Shown one piece after another: positions 32,875 to 42,215 of a DNA stretch of 64,000 nucleotides. Source of the stretch: Dehalococcoidia bacterium (GTDB taxonomy: Bacteria > Chloroflexota > Dehalococcoidia > Dehalococcoidales > Fen-1064); assembly GCA_011170375.1 (NCBI GenBank), contig DUEV01000010.1, positions 62,001 through 126,000 of the forward strand, in the 5' to 3' direction. The notes under the pieces were generated by a model. That model ran no database searches. It saw only the letters and a program-made list of their open reading frames with translations, and had not been told where the DNA came from. Position numbers and translations under genes: made by a program. How positions within the stretch are numbered: position 1 is the first letter of the stretch; the number at the start of each line of letters is the position of its first letter.

Positions 32875-35219
32875 TGCCCAGCGACCGTAAGGAGTTAGCG
32901 AGAGCCATGATGGATGCCTCGGCGTTCCTTGAATATCTTACCACCCTGCCCGGTTACAGTGACCAGATTGCTCATGTTGAGCACATCCCACCCCGCAAAG
33001 TCATTGCTGGGAAGCTGGACAGGGAACTGCCGGACAGCCTGCACAACCGCCTTTCCGAGCGTGGTTTCCTGCCACTGTACCGCCACCAGGCAGAAGCAAT
33101 AAATCACGCCCGTCACGGACAACACGTAATGGTAGCCACCTCCAGCGCCAGCGGCAAGACCCTCTGCTACAACATACCGGTACTGGAAGCAATCCTGACC
33201 ATACCGGAAAGCCGCGCCCTCTACCTCTTCCCCACCAAAGCCCTCGCCCAGGACCAGCTACGCAGCCTGGGTGAGCTTTGCTACCCTGACCTTGCTACTG
33301 CTGCGGACTTCTCCACCTATGATGGTGATACCCCACCGATTGAGCGGGCGGACATCAGGAAACAGGCCAGGATAGTACTCACCAACCCGGATATGCTCCA
33401 CGTCAGTATTTTACACAATCACCAACAGTGGTCACGGCTGCTGCGCAACCTGAAATATGTGGTCGTGGATGAGGCCCACGTCTACCGTGGCGTTTTCGGT
33501 TCTCACGTGGCTGGTATCCTGCGTCGGCTACGCCGGTTGTGCCACCTCTACGGCTCCGAGCCACAGTTCATCTGCTCTTCGGCTACGGTGGCCAATCCCC
33601 GCGAGCACGCCGAAAAACTAACGGGCCTCTCCTCTGTTGTTATCGACAATGACGGCTCTCCCCACGGAGGTAAGGAATTCGTCTTCTGGAACCCACCCAT
33701 CATCGACCCCGCCAGAAGTACCCGACGCAGCGCCAACACCGAAGCGACCAACCTGTTCACCGAACTGCTCGGTCAGGGTATTCGCAGCCTGACCTTCGCC
33801 CGCACCCGCCGCCTCACCGAGATTATCTACTCTTATTCACGGGACAGGCTGGCCACCACCGACCCGGCACTGGCCGAGCGAATCAGGCCCTACCGGGCAG
33901 GCTATCTCCCCGAAGAGAGGCGACAGATTGAGCAGGAACTGTTCAACGGACAACTCCTCGGAGTGGTCGCCACCACTGCCCTTGAGCTGGGCATTGACAT
34001 TGGTGGTCTGGACGCTACCGTGCTCACCGGCTATCCAGGCAGTATCGCCAGCACCTGGCAGCAGGCTGGGCGGAGCGGTCGGGGTAAGGAGAGCTCGCTC
34101 AGTTTGCTCATCGGCCTGGATAACCCCCTCGACCAGTACTTCATGCGGCACCCGGACTTCTTTTTCCAGAAGAACTACGAAAACGCCCTGATAAATCCGG
34201 ATAACCCTTACATCACCAGGGCCCACCTGCTCTGTGCCGCCTGGGAATCACCCCTGAGCAGCCAGGACGAGGCATTTTTTGGATCTGCCCTGGACCGGGA
34301 AATAGCTGAGCTACAAAAGCGTGGGGTGCTAAGACAACGCCGTAATAAGTGGTACCTGGCACCGGCTGTCGCCCGACCTGCCCACAGTATCAATATCCGT
34401 TCCACCTCCAGTGATAACTACAGCATTTTCGATACCTCCACCGGTTCCCTGTTGGAGACCGTGGGCGATAACACAGCCTTTTTTGAGATTTACCCGGGGG
34501 CTATCTACCTCCACCAGGGGGAGTCTTACCTAGTCACGGAACTGGACCTGGCTACCCGCACCGCCTACGCCAGCCCGACCAACGCCAACTATTACACGCA
34601 GGGCAAAGAACTGACCGACCTTCACGTCGTCAAAGTCAGGCGCGAGAAACGCACCCGAAAGGTAATGGCCTATCTCGGCGAGGTGGAGGTCACCACCAGC
34701 CTGGTCGGCTTCAGAAAAAAGGCCCAGTTTACCGACGAGGTGATCGGAGAAGAGTCGCTGGACTTGCCGCCGCAGCACTTCCCCACTGTAGCCCTCTGGT
34801 TCGACCTCCCGGACAGCGCCGTCGACCTACTGGAGCAGGAGCGGCTGGACTTCGCTGGGGGGCTGCATGCCGCTGAGCACGCCGCCATCGGTATCCTGCC
34901 CTTGTTTGCCCTGTGCGACCGTAACGACATCGGCGGCGTCTCCACACCCCTCCACCCCGATACCGGACGAGCCCAGATATTCATCTATGACGCCCACCCC
35001 GGAGGCATCGGCATCGCCGAAAAAGGTTTTGAGCTGATAACACAGCTATGGGACGCCACCCTCAAGGCAGTCACCGAGTGCCCCTGCCTGGAGGGCTGCC
35101 CCAGTTGCATTCAGTCCCCAAAGTGTGGCAATAATAATAAGCCGCTGGACAAGGAGGCGGCAAAAATATTACTCGAGGGACTGCTGTATACTACTGTTGA
35201 CCTTAGAAAGAAGAAATAA
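32874..35219 (+). CDS. DEAD/DEAH-box helicase with DUF1998 domain (MrfA/YprA-like)
   Basis: A 781-aa SF2 helicase. Motif I is ATSSASGKTLCY, motif II is VVDEAHVYRG, motif III is CSSATVANP, and motif VI is QQAGRSGRGKESS. The C-terminal DUF1998-type region ends in a four-cysteine cluster, CPCLEGCPSCIQSPKCGNNNKPLDKEAA. This matches MrfA (YprA), a 3'-5' DNA helicase involved in mitomycin C and interstrand crosslink repair in Bacillus. It starts inside the stop of ylxP and is directly followed by lgt without a gap. Confidence 0.93.
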   Translation: MPSDRKELARAMMDASAFLEYLTTLPGYSDQIAHVEHIPPRKVIAGKLDRELPDSLHNRLSERGFLPLYRHQAEAINHARHGQHVMVATSSASGKTLCYNIPVLEAILTIPESRALYLFPTKALAQDQLRSLGELCYPDLATAADFSTYDGDTPPIERADIRKQARIVLTNPDMLHVSILHNHQQWSRLLRNLKYVVVDEAHVYRGVFGSHVAGILRRLRRLCHLYGSEPQFICSSATVANPREHAEKLTGLSSVVIDNDGSPHGGKEFVFWNPPIIDPARSTRRSANTEATNLFTELLGQGIRSLTFARTRRLTEIIYSYSRDRLATTDPALAERIRPYRAGYLPEERRQIEQELFNGQLLGVVATTALELGIDIGGLDATVLTGYPGSIASTWQQAGRSGRGKESSLSLLIGLDNPLDQYFMRHPDFFFQKNYENALINPDNPYITRAHLLCAAWESPLSSQDEAFFGSALDREIAELQKRGVLRQRRNKWYLAPAVARPAHSINIRSTSSDNYSIFDTSTGSLLETVGDNTAFFEIYPGAIYLHQGESYLVTELDLATRTAYASPTNANYYTQGKELTDLHVVKVRREKRTRKVMAYLGEVEVTTSLVGFRKKAQFTDEVIGEESLDLPPQHFPTVALWFDLPDSAVDLLEQERLDFAGGLHAAEHAAIGILPLFALCDRNDIGGVSTPLHPDTGRAQIFIYDAHPGGIGIAEKGFELITQLWDATLKAVTECPCLEGCPSCIQSPKCGNNNKPLDKEAAKILLEGLLYTTVDLRKKK

Positions 35220-36071
35220 GTGACAATTTCAGTTGACCCGGTAGCGTTTACCATTGGTTCGGTAAGCGTCCGCTGGTACGGCATCTTCATTGCCCTGGCT
35301 ATCGTCTGGATAGTCGTCTGGATGGTGTGGCAGAAGAGGCGGGGGGCAGAATTTACCTCCGACGCCATCTTTACCGGTGCCCTGGTAGGTATCCCCTCCG
35401 GCGTCATCATCTCAAGACTGCTCCACGTGCTCGACAATATCGTGGTTGCTAAGCTACACCCAGAGCTCGCTGCCGCTGGGCAGGTGTTCGACTACACTCA
35501 GGACCCGATAAAAATCTTTGGCGGTGAGGGGCTGACCGCCTACGGGGCTGTCCTCGGGGCTGCCCTGGGTGTCTGGATATTCTGCAGATTCACCAAGCTT
35601 GATATGCGCTACGTCAGCCACATCATCGCCCCGGCTGTCATCTCCGCCCAAGCCATCGGCCGCATCGGCTGTACTCTGAACGGCTGTTGCTACGGCATAG
35701 CCTGCAACCTGCCCTGGTGCGTTGAGTATACTCATCCTGATGCTGAAGCAGCCAGGGTTAATCCTGGTATTGCGATACACCCTACGCAGATTTACGAGAT
35801 AATATTCAACTTGATAGTATTTGGCATACTATGGAAGTTGATGAGCAAGGTCCGGCCTGATGGCTCGCTGTTTCTCATCTATCTCGCCCTGTATTCAGCC
35901 TGGCGGGTCGGCATCGACTTCCTGCGTCCCGGCAACCCGTTCCTTTTCGGTCTGCACCAGGCGCAGATTATCGGTATCGTTGTGCTCGCAATCACCATAC
36001 CGATACTGGTACGTCGTTTTATCCGGGCAAGAACAGCAAAACCACTACAACAGGAAGTGGAGGTATCGTAA
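35220..36071 (+). CDS. lgt: Prolipoprotein diacylglyceryl transferase
   Basis: Membrane enzyme that transfers diacylglycerol from phosphatidylglycerol to the lipobox cysteine of prelipoproteins. About seven hydrophobic helices; family motifs include SVRWYGIFIALAI, GLTAYGAVLGAALGVW, IGRIGCTLNGCCYG (the lgt signature region with RIGxxxNG-type residues) and HPTQIYE. The start is GTG 35220 immediately after the helicase TAA. At 283 aa it is normal. The lipoprotein at 30052 is a possible client. Confidence 0.95.
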   Translation: MTISVDPVAFTIGSVSVRWYGIFIALAIVWIVVWMVWQKRRGAEFTSDAIFTGALVGIPSGVIISRLLHVLDNIVVAKLHPELAAAGQVFDYTQDPIKIFGGEGLTAYGAVLGAALGVWIFCRFTKLDMRYVSHIIAPAVISAQAIGRIGCTLNGCCYGIACNLPWCVEYTHPDAEAARVNPGIAIHPTQIYEIIFNLIVFGILWKLMSKVRPDGSLFLIYLALYSAWRVGIDFLRPGNPFLFGLHQAQIIGIVVLAITIPILVRRFIRARTAKPLQQEVEVS

Positions 36072-36256
36072 TGGACTGGGATATTTTTACTATCACAACA
36101 ATCGTCATCTGGGCAGGTAGCTTCGTCGTGGTAGCAGTCGACTCTGTAATGCAAGGCATCAGTCCCTGGTTCTGGCGCTTTGCTGGACTCTTCGGAGGTC
36201 CGTTTGCACTAATCGCCTATGGCCTCATCCGTGAACAGGGTAGAGAAAAGGGTTAG
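36071..36256 (+). CDS. Small membrane protein
   Basis: A 61-aa protein with two hydrophobic segments (about residues 7-27 and 32-52) and a charged end REQGREKG. Its ATG overlaps the last base of the lgt stop (TAATG), so it is translationally coupled to lgt. Not recognised. Confidence 0.6.
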   Translation: MDWDIFTITTIVIWAGSFVVVAVDSVMQGISPWFWRFAGLFGGPFALIAYGLIREQGREKG

Positions 36257-36293
36257 AAGCAATAACCACCGCCCAATCCTATACTGAGTTTCC

Positions 36294-37976
36294 TCAACCT
36301 GCCACAGCAAAGTCCAGAAGATTGAGGCGTAACATCAGCTGCCCGCTCCAGTGGTCAATCTCCACGTTGTAGACAATATCAAGTAGAGCGGTAATCTCCG
36401 GCTGGTCAGCACCCATGCCGAAACCGACTGCGTCCCACGTAATGCCTCCCTGCTTAAGCTTGAGCCTGAGGTGGTCCCCATTGCTACCCATGGTACGACA
36501 GTCGACCACCTCAACACCACGACTGAGAAAGGCAGGTAGCGGATTGCCCTGACCGAAGGGTGCTAGCTGCTGTATTGACTGGTAGGTATCGCCTGTTAGC
36601 TCCAACAACGTTACTTCGGCATCAATATCCAGTCGTGGCCGCAGGTCAATCCCGGTCAACTCAGTGGCTGCCATCTCCAGCAGCTTTTCCTGTAGGACAG
36701 GCAGGTTCCGGGTCGGTAAAACGAAGCCAGCCGCCTGGGCATGCCCGCCAAAACGAGTAAACAGGTTGCTGCACCGGCTCAAGGCATCGATAATATTGAA
36801 CTCAGGGATACTACGGCAGCTACCGCTGCTTGTGCGGCTGCCAACGCCAACTACCACAGTTGGCCGGTAGAATTCGTCCGACAGCCGACCGGCCACCAGT
36901 CCGGCAATACCGGCAGGATAGCTTTCGTCGCCTACCATCAGTAGAGGTGAAACACCCCTCTCCAGCACCTGCTCCCTAGCCCTGGCAGTGGCCTTACTCG
37001 TTAACTCCTGTCGCTCCACATTCCTCTTCTCCAACCAGCCAGCCAATTGCTGCGCCCTCTCCGGTGAATCGGTCATCAGCAGCTCATAACTCGGTAACGC
37101 ATGGTCCATACGGCTGGCAGTATTCAGCCGGGGAGCAATTACCCAGGAAATATTCTCCGAAGCAACCTTGCCGATCGTCAGCCCGGACTGGCCTATCATT
37201 TCCCTTAGACCGAGACGGGGAGCAGTGTTTATTAGCTCCAGACCCCGCTTTACCAGGTAACGGTTCTCGCTGAGAAGTGGCGTCATATCAGCCACCGTCC
37301 CCAGGGCTACCAGGTCCAGCAATCCTTCGAGGTGCCTCTCCTTTCCGATACTGCGCAGGAGTGCCTCGAGCAACTTATAGGCAACGCCCACTCCAGCCAG
37401 CTCTGAGAAGGGGTAGCTCGAACCCGGCAATTTCGGGTTCACCACCGCCGCCGCCGGAGGGACCTCATCCAGCGGGGTATGGTGGTCGGTTATTACAACA
37501 TCAAGCCCCATTCGGCGGGCCTTCTGTACCTCGGACAGGCCCGTAACGCCGCAGTCAACGGTGATGACCAGACTTACGCCTTCATCATGGAGCTGCCGGA
37601 GGACATTGGCCCTCAACCCGTGACCCTCACCAAGGCGACTCGGAATGTAAGGAATAGTCCTAGCCCCGAGGAAGCCCAGACCCTGGACGAGGAGTGCCGT
37701 TGCCGTAATACCATCGGCATCAAAATCACCGTAGACGGCGATATTCTCTCCGGAGAGGAGTGCGCGGTAGACCCGGCCGACGGCCTGCTGCATATCCGGG
37801 AGCAAGAAAGGGTCAGCAGTCAACCTCTCATCGGCAGCCAGAAACGGTTCCAGTTGGGATAGGTCAGCCAGGCCACGGTTAAAGGCCAGCTGTGCCATCA
37901 GTGGGGACAAATCTGAGGCCCGGGTCAGGATTTGACCTGGAATACGCGGCAGCAGATTCCAGCGCTTACGGTTCAA
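36294..37976 (-). CDS. recJ: Single-stranded-DNA-specific exonuclease RecJ
   Basis: 5'-3' ssDNA exonuclease of the DHH family, acting in recombination and mismatch/base excision repair. Motifs: YGDFDADGITA, VDCGVTG, DHH in ITDHHTPL, then the DHHA1 domain with FGGHAQAAGFVLP and a C-terminal OB-type region (PFGQGNPLPAFLSRGVEVVDCR). At 560 aa it is short to average for RecJ. It begins at TTG 37976, two bases after the fabF stop, so recJ depends on fabF transcription. Confidence 0.95.
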   Translation of the reverse strand: MNRKRWNLLPRIPGQILTRASDLSPLMAQLAFNRGLADLSQLEPFLAADERLTADPFLLPDMQQAVGRVYRALLSGENIAVYGDFDADGITATALLVQGLGFLGARTIPYIPSRLGEGHGLRANVLRQLHDEGVSLVITVDCGVTGLSEVQKARRMGLDVVITDHHTPLDEVPPAAAVVNPKLPGSSYPFSELAGVGVAYKLLEALLRSIGKERHLEGLLDLVALGTVADMTPLLSENRYLVKRGLELINTAPRLGLREMIGQSGLTIGKVASENISWVIAPRLNTASRMDHALPSYELLMTDSPERAQQLAGWLEKRNVERQELTSKATARAREQVLERGVSPLLMVGDESYPAGIAGLVAGRLSDEFYRPTVVVGVGSRTSSGSCRSIPEFNIIDALSRCSNLFTRFGGHAQAAGFVLPTRNLPVLQEKLLEMAATELTGIDLRPRLDIDAEVTLLELTGDTYQSIQQLAPFGQGNPLPAFLSRGVEVVDCRTMGSNGDHLRLKLKQGGITWDAVGFGMGADQPEITALLDIVYNVEIDHWSGQLMLRLNLLDFAVAG

Positions 37977-37978
37977 AC

Positions 37979-39235
37979 CTACGCCCCACGGAATTCCTGG
38001 AAAAGGAGCACGGAATTGTGCCCGCCGAAACCGAAGGAATTAGACAGGGCAGCGGTTACCTTTGCCTGGCGGGCCTGGTTCGGCACATAGTCAAGGTCAC
38101 AATCGGGGTCCGGCGTAGTATAGTTGATTGTCGGTGGTATGATGCCAGTCCCAATTACCTTGATGCAGACCATTCCCTCAATAGCTCCGGCCGCTCCGAG
38201 GAGATGCCCGGTCATTGACTTCGTGGAGCTTATTGGAACTTGGTAGGCATAGTCACCGAAGACACTCTTGATTGCCGTCGTCTCTATCCTGTCGTTCAGC
38301 GGCGTCGACGTGCCATGTGCATTAACATAATCGATATCGGTCGGCTCCAGTCCTGCTTTGCGTATTGCCATCTTCATCGCCCTAGCAGCACCCTCACCAT
38401 CCTCAGCCGGTGCTGTAATATGGACGGCATCACTACTGGCACCGTAACCAGTAACCTCAGCCAGAATACGAGCACCCCTCTTCTGGGCACAGGCAAGGTC
38501 TTCCATGACAAAGACCACCGCTCCTTCACCAATAACAAAGCCATCCCGTTCGGCATCAAACGGACGCGATGCCTCTTGCGGCGGGTCATTATGATTAGAG
38601 AGGGCACGGTTCGCAATGAAACCAGCCACCCCTATCGGCGTGATTACCGATTCAGCACCGCCAGCAAGCATCGCCTGAGCGTCACCACGCTTGATAATCT
38701 CATAAGCCGTACCAATAGCATCGGAGCCGCTGGAACAGGCAGAGGTAGGACAGAAGTTTGGCCCTCTGGCCCCCAAGTTTATCGATACCTGGGCCGAGGC
38801 CATGTCGGCAATCATCATCGGCACCAGGAAGGGACTGACCCTGTCCGGCCCGCGTTCTAAAAGGATGCTTAACTGCTCGGATAGTGTCATCAGCCCCCCG
38901 ATACCACTACCCACCAGAACACCAACATCATCCCGGATATCATCGTTAAGCTCCAACTTGGCATCCTGTACTGCCTGCATGGCAGCCGCCACTGCCAGCT
39001 GAGAGAAGCGGTCCATACGGCGGGCTTCCTTGGGCCCGACATAACTAGTCGGATCAAATCCCTTAACCTCAGCAGCAATCCTAGTCTCAAAACCCTCCGC
39101 ATCGAACTGCGTGATATAGCCAATTCCAGATTTACCTGCTACCAGTGCCTCCCAGGTAGTCTCAACATCCAGACCCAGCGGCGTAATAGCACCCAAACCA
39201 GTAACAACAACCCTGTTCACGGAAACGTCCACCAA
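37979..39235 (-). CDS. fabF: 3-oxoacyl-[ACP] synthase II
   Basis: Elongating condensing enzyme of fatty acid synthesis. Active-site Cys in [10 protein letters not shown], the two His in [11 protein letters not shown] and [11 protein letters not shown], and the Lys of the catalytic set just before that motif (SSTKSMTGH). About 418 aa. AGGAGG at 39243-39248 (minus strand) fits a TTG start at 39235 or GTG at 39232. No acpP or fabD is adjacent; recJ follows in the same transcript. Confidence 0.97.
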   Translation of the reverse strand: MVDVSVNRVVVTGLGAITPLGLDVETTWEALVAGKSGIGYITQFDAEGFETRIAAEVKGFDPTSYVGPKEARRMDRFSQLAVAAAMQAVQDAKLELNDDIRDDVGVLVGSGIGGLMTLSEQLSILLERGPDRVSPFLVPMMIADMASAQVSINLGARGPNFCPTSACSSGSDAIGTAYEIIKRGDAQAMLAGGAESVITPIGVAGFIANRALSNHNDPPQEASRPFDAERDGFVIGEGAVVFVMEDLACAQKRGARILAEVTGYGASSDAVHITAPAEDGEGAARAMKMAIRKAGLEPTDIDYVNAHGTSTPLNDRIETTAIKSVFGDYAYQVPISSTKSMTGHLLGAAGAIEGMVCIKVIGTGIIPPTINYTTPDPDCDLDYVPNQARQAKVTAALSNSFGFGGHNSVLLFQEFRGA

Positions 39236-39287
39236 CGTCGCCCTCCTTTGCAAACACCGTACAGTTTGCTGTTAGTGAATTAGGGCA

Positions 39288-39317
39288 AGTATAATGGATT
39301 ATTCGGCAAATAGTCAA
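39288..39317 (-). promoter_or_regulatory. Promoter of fabF
   Basis: Minus strand: TTGACT (39317-39312), an 18-base spacer, TATACT (39293-39288). A TATAAT in the opposite direction at 39290-39295 overlaps it and might serve mtaB, but without a convincing -35. Confidence 0.55.
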
Positions 39318-39387
39318 TGTTGACGACATACATCTTTTCACCGCTAACGGTGCAGAATCATAACCCTTCTAATAGTGATAGAGAACG

Positions 39388-40611
39388 ATGAAGGTTGCTC
39401 TCGAAACCCTGGGTTGCAAGTTAAACCAGGCAGAGACAGAGCTTCTCGCAAGGGAGCTCATTGAGGCCGGGTATGATCTGGTCTCCCGGGTTGGTGAGGC
39501 CGATATCTATATCCTCAACACCTGCACTGTAACCCATACTGCCGACAGTAAGTCCCGCCACCGGTTGAGACAAGCCCATCGCCGCAATCCCGATGCCCTG
39601 ATAGTAGCCACAGGCTGCTACGCCCAGCGGGCACGCCGGGAGCTTGCCTGCATCGACGGTGTCAATCTAGTCGTTGACAATGATGGAAAAGAACGGCTAC
39701 TCCAGATAATCGAAGAAACGCGTGGTCACGGTCACCCGATCCCTTCAGAAGAAAGAACCAAGACACCCCAGCCATCCGTCTTTCGGACCCGCACCTTCGT
39801 TAAGGTCCAGGACGGCTGCAATACACCCTGCTCTTACTGCATTGTACCTCTGGTGCGTGGCCAAGAGACCAGCCTGCCCGCTAAAAAGATTATCAATGAG
39901 GTCAACCGGCGTGTTGCTGATGGCTACCAGGAAATAGTGCTTACCGGAACCAAAGTAGGTACCTACCGGCACGATGGAGTCGATCTTAAAGGATTACTGG
40001 AGCGAATCCTCAAAGACACCCTAGTTCCACGATTAAGACTGTCCTCTCTTCAGCCCCAGGAGATTTCCCCCAGCTTGCTCCATCTCTGGGCCGATGACCG
40101 GCTTTGCCCGCACTTTCACCTCTCCCTTCAGAGCGGCAGCGACCCGGTTTTGGCCCGCATGAAACGTCGCTACCGCACTACGGAGTACGAACAAGCCGTA
40201 TCCCTGATACGTGAGAGCGTGCCTGACGCCGCCATAACCACTGATGTCATTGTCGGTTTTCCTGGCGAGACCGACGAGGAGTTTGAAGAGAGCTACCGCT
40301 TTTGCCAGCAGATGAAATTCGCCCGGATCCATGTCTTTCCCTTTTCACCACGCTCGGGCACGGCGGCAGCACGAACGCCCACCCAGGTGGATACCAAAAC
40401 GAAAAAGAAGCGTAGCGATAGCATGCTGACCCTGGCAGAAGAGAGCGCCCGAAGTTTCCAGCAGCGTTTCTCCGGCAGGACGATGACAGTCCTCTGGGAG
40501 CAGCGCACCGGCGAGGGTATCTGGTCCGGTGTCACTGGTAACTACATCCGGGTGTTTACCGAAAGCGAAAAGGACTTGAGCAACCAGCTGATGTCGGCGA
40601 AGCTGGCCTAG
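39388..40611 (+). CDS. mtaB: tRNA N6-threonylcarbamoyladenosine methylthiotransferase MtaB
   Basis: Radical-SAM enzyme that converts t6A37 to ms2t6A37. N-terminal UPF0004 Fe-S cysteines in LGCKLNQAE, NTCTVTHTADSK and ATGCYAQR; radical-SAM CxxxCxxC in GCNTPCSYCIVPLVRG; later SLQSGSDPVLARMKRRY and VGFPGETDEEF. At 407 aa the C-terminal TRAM-like region is short. It functions downstream of the t6A pathway represented by tsaB and tsaE at 8.7-9.9 kb. It is divergently oriented from fabF. Confidence 0.93.
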   Translation: MKVALETLGCKLNQAETELLARELIEAGYDLVSRVGEADIYILNTCTVTHTADSKSRHRLRQAHRRNPDALIVATGCYAQRARRELACIDGVNLVVDNDGKERLLQIIEETRGHGHPIPSEERTKTPQPSVFRTRTFVKVQDGCNTPCSYCIVPLVRGQETSLPAKKIINEVNRRVADGYQEIVLTGTKVGTYRHDGVDLKGLLERILKDTLVPRLRLSSLQPQEISPSLLHLWADDRLCPHFHLSLQSGSDPVLARMKRRYRTTEYEQAVSLIRESVPDAAITTDVIVGFPGETDEEFEESYRFCQQMKFARIHVFPFSPRSGTAAARTPTQVDTKTKKKRSDSMLTLAEESARSFQQRFSGRTMTVLWEQRTGEGIWSGVTGNYIRVFTESEKDLSNQLMSAKLA

Positions 40612-40636
40612 CTAGAACGCACTAAGGGGAGGACAA

Positions 40637-42049
40637 ATGGGAAAAAACGACCACTTCCTCGACCTCTTTTTCAATCCGAAGAGTGTCGCCGTTGTTGGTG
40701 CCAGCCGCAATCAGGAAACAGTTAATTACTTCCTCGTATCAAACCTGGTCAACCTGGGCTTCCCCGGCAAGGTCTACCCCGTCAATCCAAACGCCACCGA
40801 GATAATGGGCTTAAAAGCCTACCCCCGTGTCACCAGCATCGAAGACAGCGTTGAGCTGGCCGTGATATCGGTCCCAGCCAGGATAACCCTGGATATCGTA
40901 CGCGACTGCGTCGCTAAGAAGGTAAAGGGCATCACCATCATCGCCGGTGGCTTCTCCGAGACCGGCACTCAGGGTCGAAAGATACAGGACGAGATTCACC
41001 GCCTGCTACAGAAAAACGGCATCCGTGCCATCGGCCCGAACGCGCTGAGTCCGATAAACTCAGCCAATAACTTCATCGTTGGCTTTCGTCCCACCAGTAA
41101 GCTCCCCCAGGGTGGACTTTCTTTCATCTTCCAGTCGGGCCTCTACCAGCCCCGGCTCGAATGGCTCCTCAACGAGTTTCACCTGAATATAGCAAAACTT
41201 ATTGACCTCGGTAACAAGATGGACATTAACGAGGTAGATGCCCTCGAGTACCTGGCCCAAGACAAAGACACCACCGTGATTGCAATGCATCTGGAAAGCG
41301 TCGCTGGTGATGCCCGGAAATTTATGCGCATCATGAAGGAAATTACCCCCACAAAACCTGTCATAGTCCTAAAATCGGGTCGGACTCCCGCCGGGGCGAA
41401 AGCTGCCTCTTCACACACTGCCGCCATCATCAGGTCGAGTGATGCCGTTGTCGATGCTGCCCTGAAACAGAGCGGGGCAATTCGTGTGTCCGGGCTCGAT
41501 GAGTTCTTTGACCTGGCGAAAGCCTTCGAGTATCTGCCACTGCCACAGAGTAACCGCGTGGCCATCACCAGCTACTCCGGCGGTGAGGGCGTCTTCACTA
41601 CAGACTGCGCCCACCTCCAGGGGCTGGAACCGGCTGAGCTGAGCACGGAGACCCACAAAAAGCTCAGCGAGGTCTTCCCACCGTGGCCAATTCCAATAAA
41701 TCCATTCGACACCGGTGTTGCCGGCCAGTTCCACAGCTTTGATGTCGTCAACCGTTTCGTTGAAGCCCTGGTCGATGACCCCAATGTCGACTGTGCTGCC
41801 GTACAGGTCGGGATACCGCCGCAACTGGCTGCTTCCTCCACCGGCGACCAACTACTCAAGCCATATACCGACCTAATTGCCAGGGGCAAGCCGGTAACCG
41901 TCTGGGGGATGGACCCGGCTTTCAGCACAAGCATGACCAAAGACCTGGAAGCCTGCCGGATACCCTTTTACCCCTCGGCAGAACGGGCGGTGCGGGCACT
42001 TGGGGCGCTGTGGAGATACGCAAAGCTAAGAGGGCATAAGCAAGTTTAA
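40637..42049 (+). CDS. ADP-forming acyl-CoA synthetase, alpha-type (CoA-binding) protein
   Basis: A 470-aa protein with an N-terminal CoA-binding Rossmann domain (FNPKSVAVVGASRNQETVN, SVPARITLDIVRDCVAK, IGPNALSPIN), then two succinyl-CoA-ligase-like domains with the phospho-histidine site KAASSHTAAI near residue 257. This is the alpha part of NDP-forming acetyl/acyl-CoA synthetases, which conserve ATP on acyl-CoA cleavage. The ATP-grasp (beta) domain is missing and no beta gene is adjacent. GGGGAGG precedes the ATG. It could pair with a distant beta subunit. Confidence 0.88.
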   Translation: MGKNDHFLDLFFNPKSVAVVGASRNQETVNYFLVSNLVNLGFPGKVYPVNPNATEIMGLKAYPRVTSIEDSVELAVISVPARITLDIVRDCVAKKVKGITIIAGGFSETGTQGRKIQDEIHRLLQKNGIRAIGPNALSPINSANNFIVGFRPTSKLPQGGLSFIFQSGLYQPRLEWLLNEFHLNIAKLIDLGNKMDINEVDALEYLAQDKDTTVIAMHLESVAGDARKFMRIMKEITPTKPVIVLKSGRTPAGAKAASSHTAAIIRSSDAVVDAALKQSGAIRVSGLDEFFDLAKAFEYLPLPQSNRVAITSYSGGEGVFTTDCAHLQGLEPAELSTETHKKLSEVFPPWPIPINPFDTGVAGQFHSFDVVNRFVEALVDDPNVDCAAVQVGIPPQLAASSTGDQLLKPYTDLIARGKPVTVWGMDPAFSTSMTKDLEACRIPFYPSAERAVRALGALWRYAKLRGHKQV

Positions 42050-42178
42050 ATATGACTACCTCACCCTGCGCATCATAACCATTACCCTTTGGCAGCAACC
42101 CCTATATTACACTACCGTGGCACCTCACAATAAAGACCAAAACCCTGAACCTGTAGGCGAGATGCCTCGCGGGCAATA

Positions 42179-42187
42179 TGATATAAT
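42179..42187 (+). promoter_or_regulatory. Extended -10 promoter of the PEPCK-like gene
   Basis: TGATATAAT (TGnTATAAT) about 28 bases before GTG 42216. It lies inside the longer open frame and so supports the later start. Confidence 0.55.
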
Positions 42188-42215
42188 TATCTATCGAGAT
42201 TGGAGGGAGTGTCTG

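Noticed and set aside
42117-42215. A longer N-terminus for the PEPCK-like protein
   Set aside because: It would include the extended -10 promoter; GTG 42216 has an ideal ribosome-binding site.
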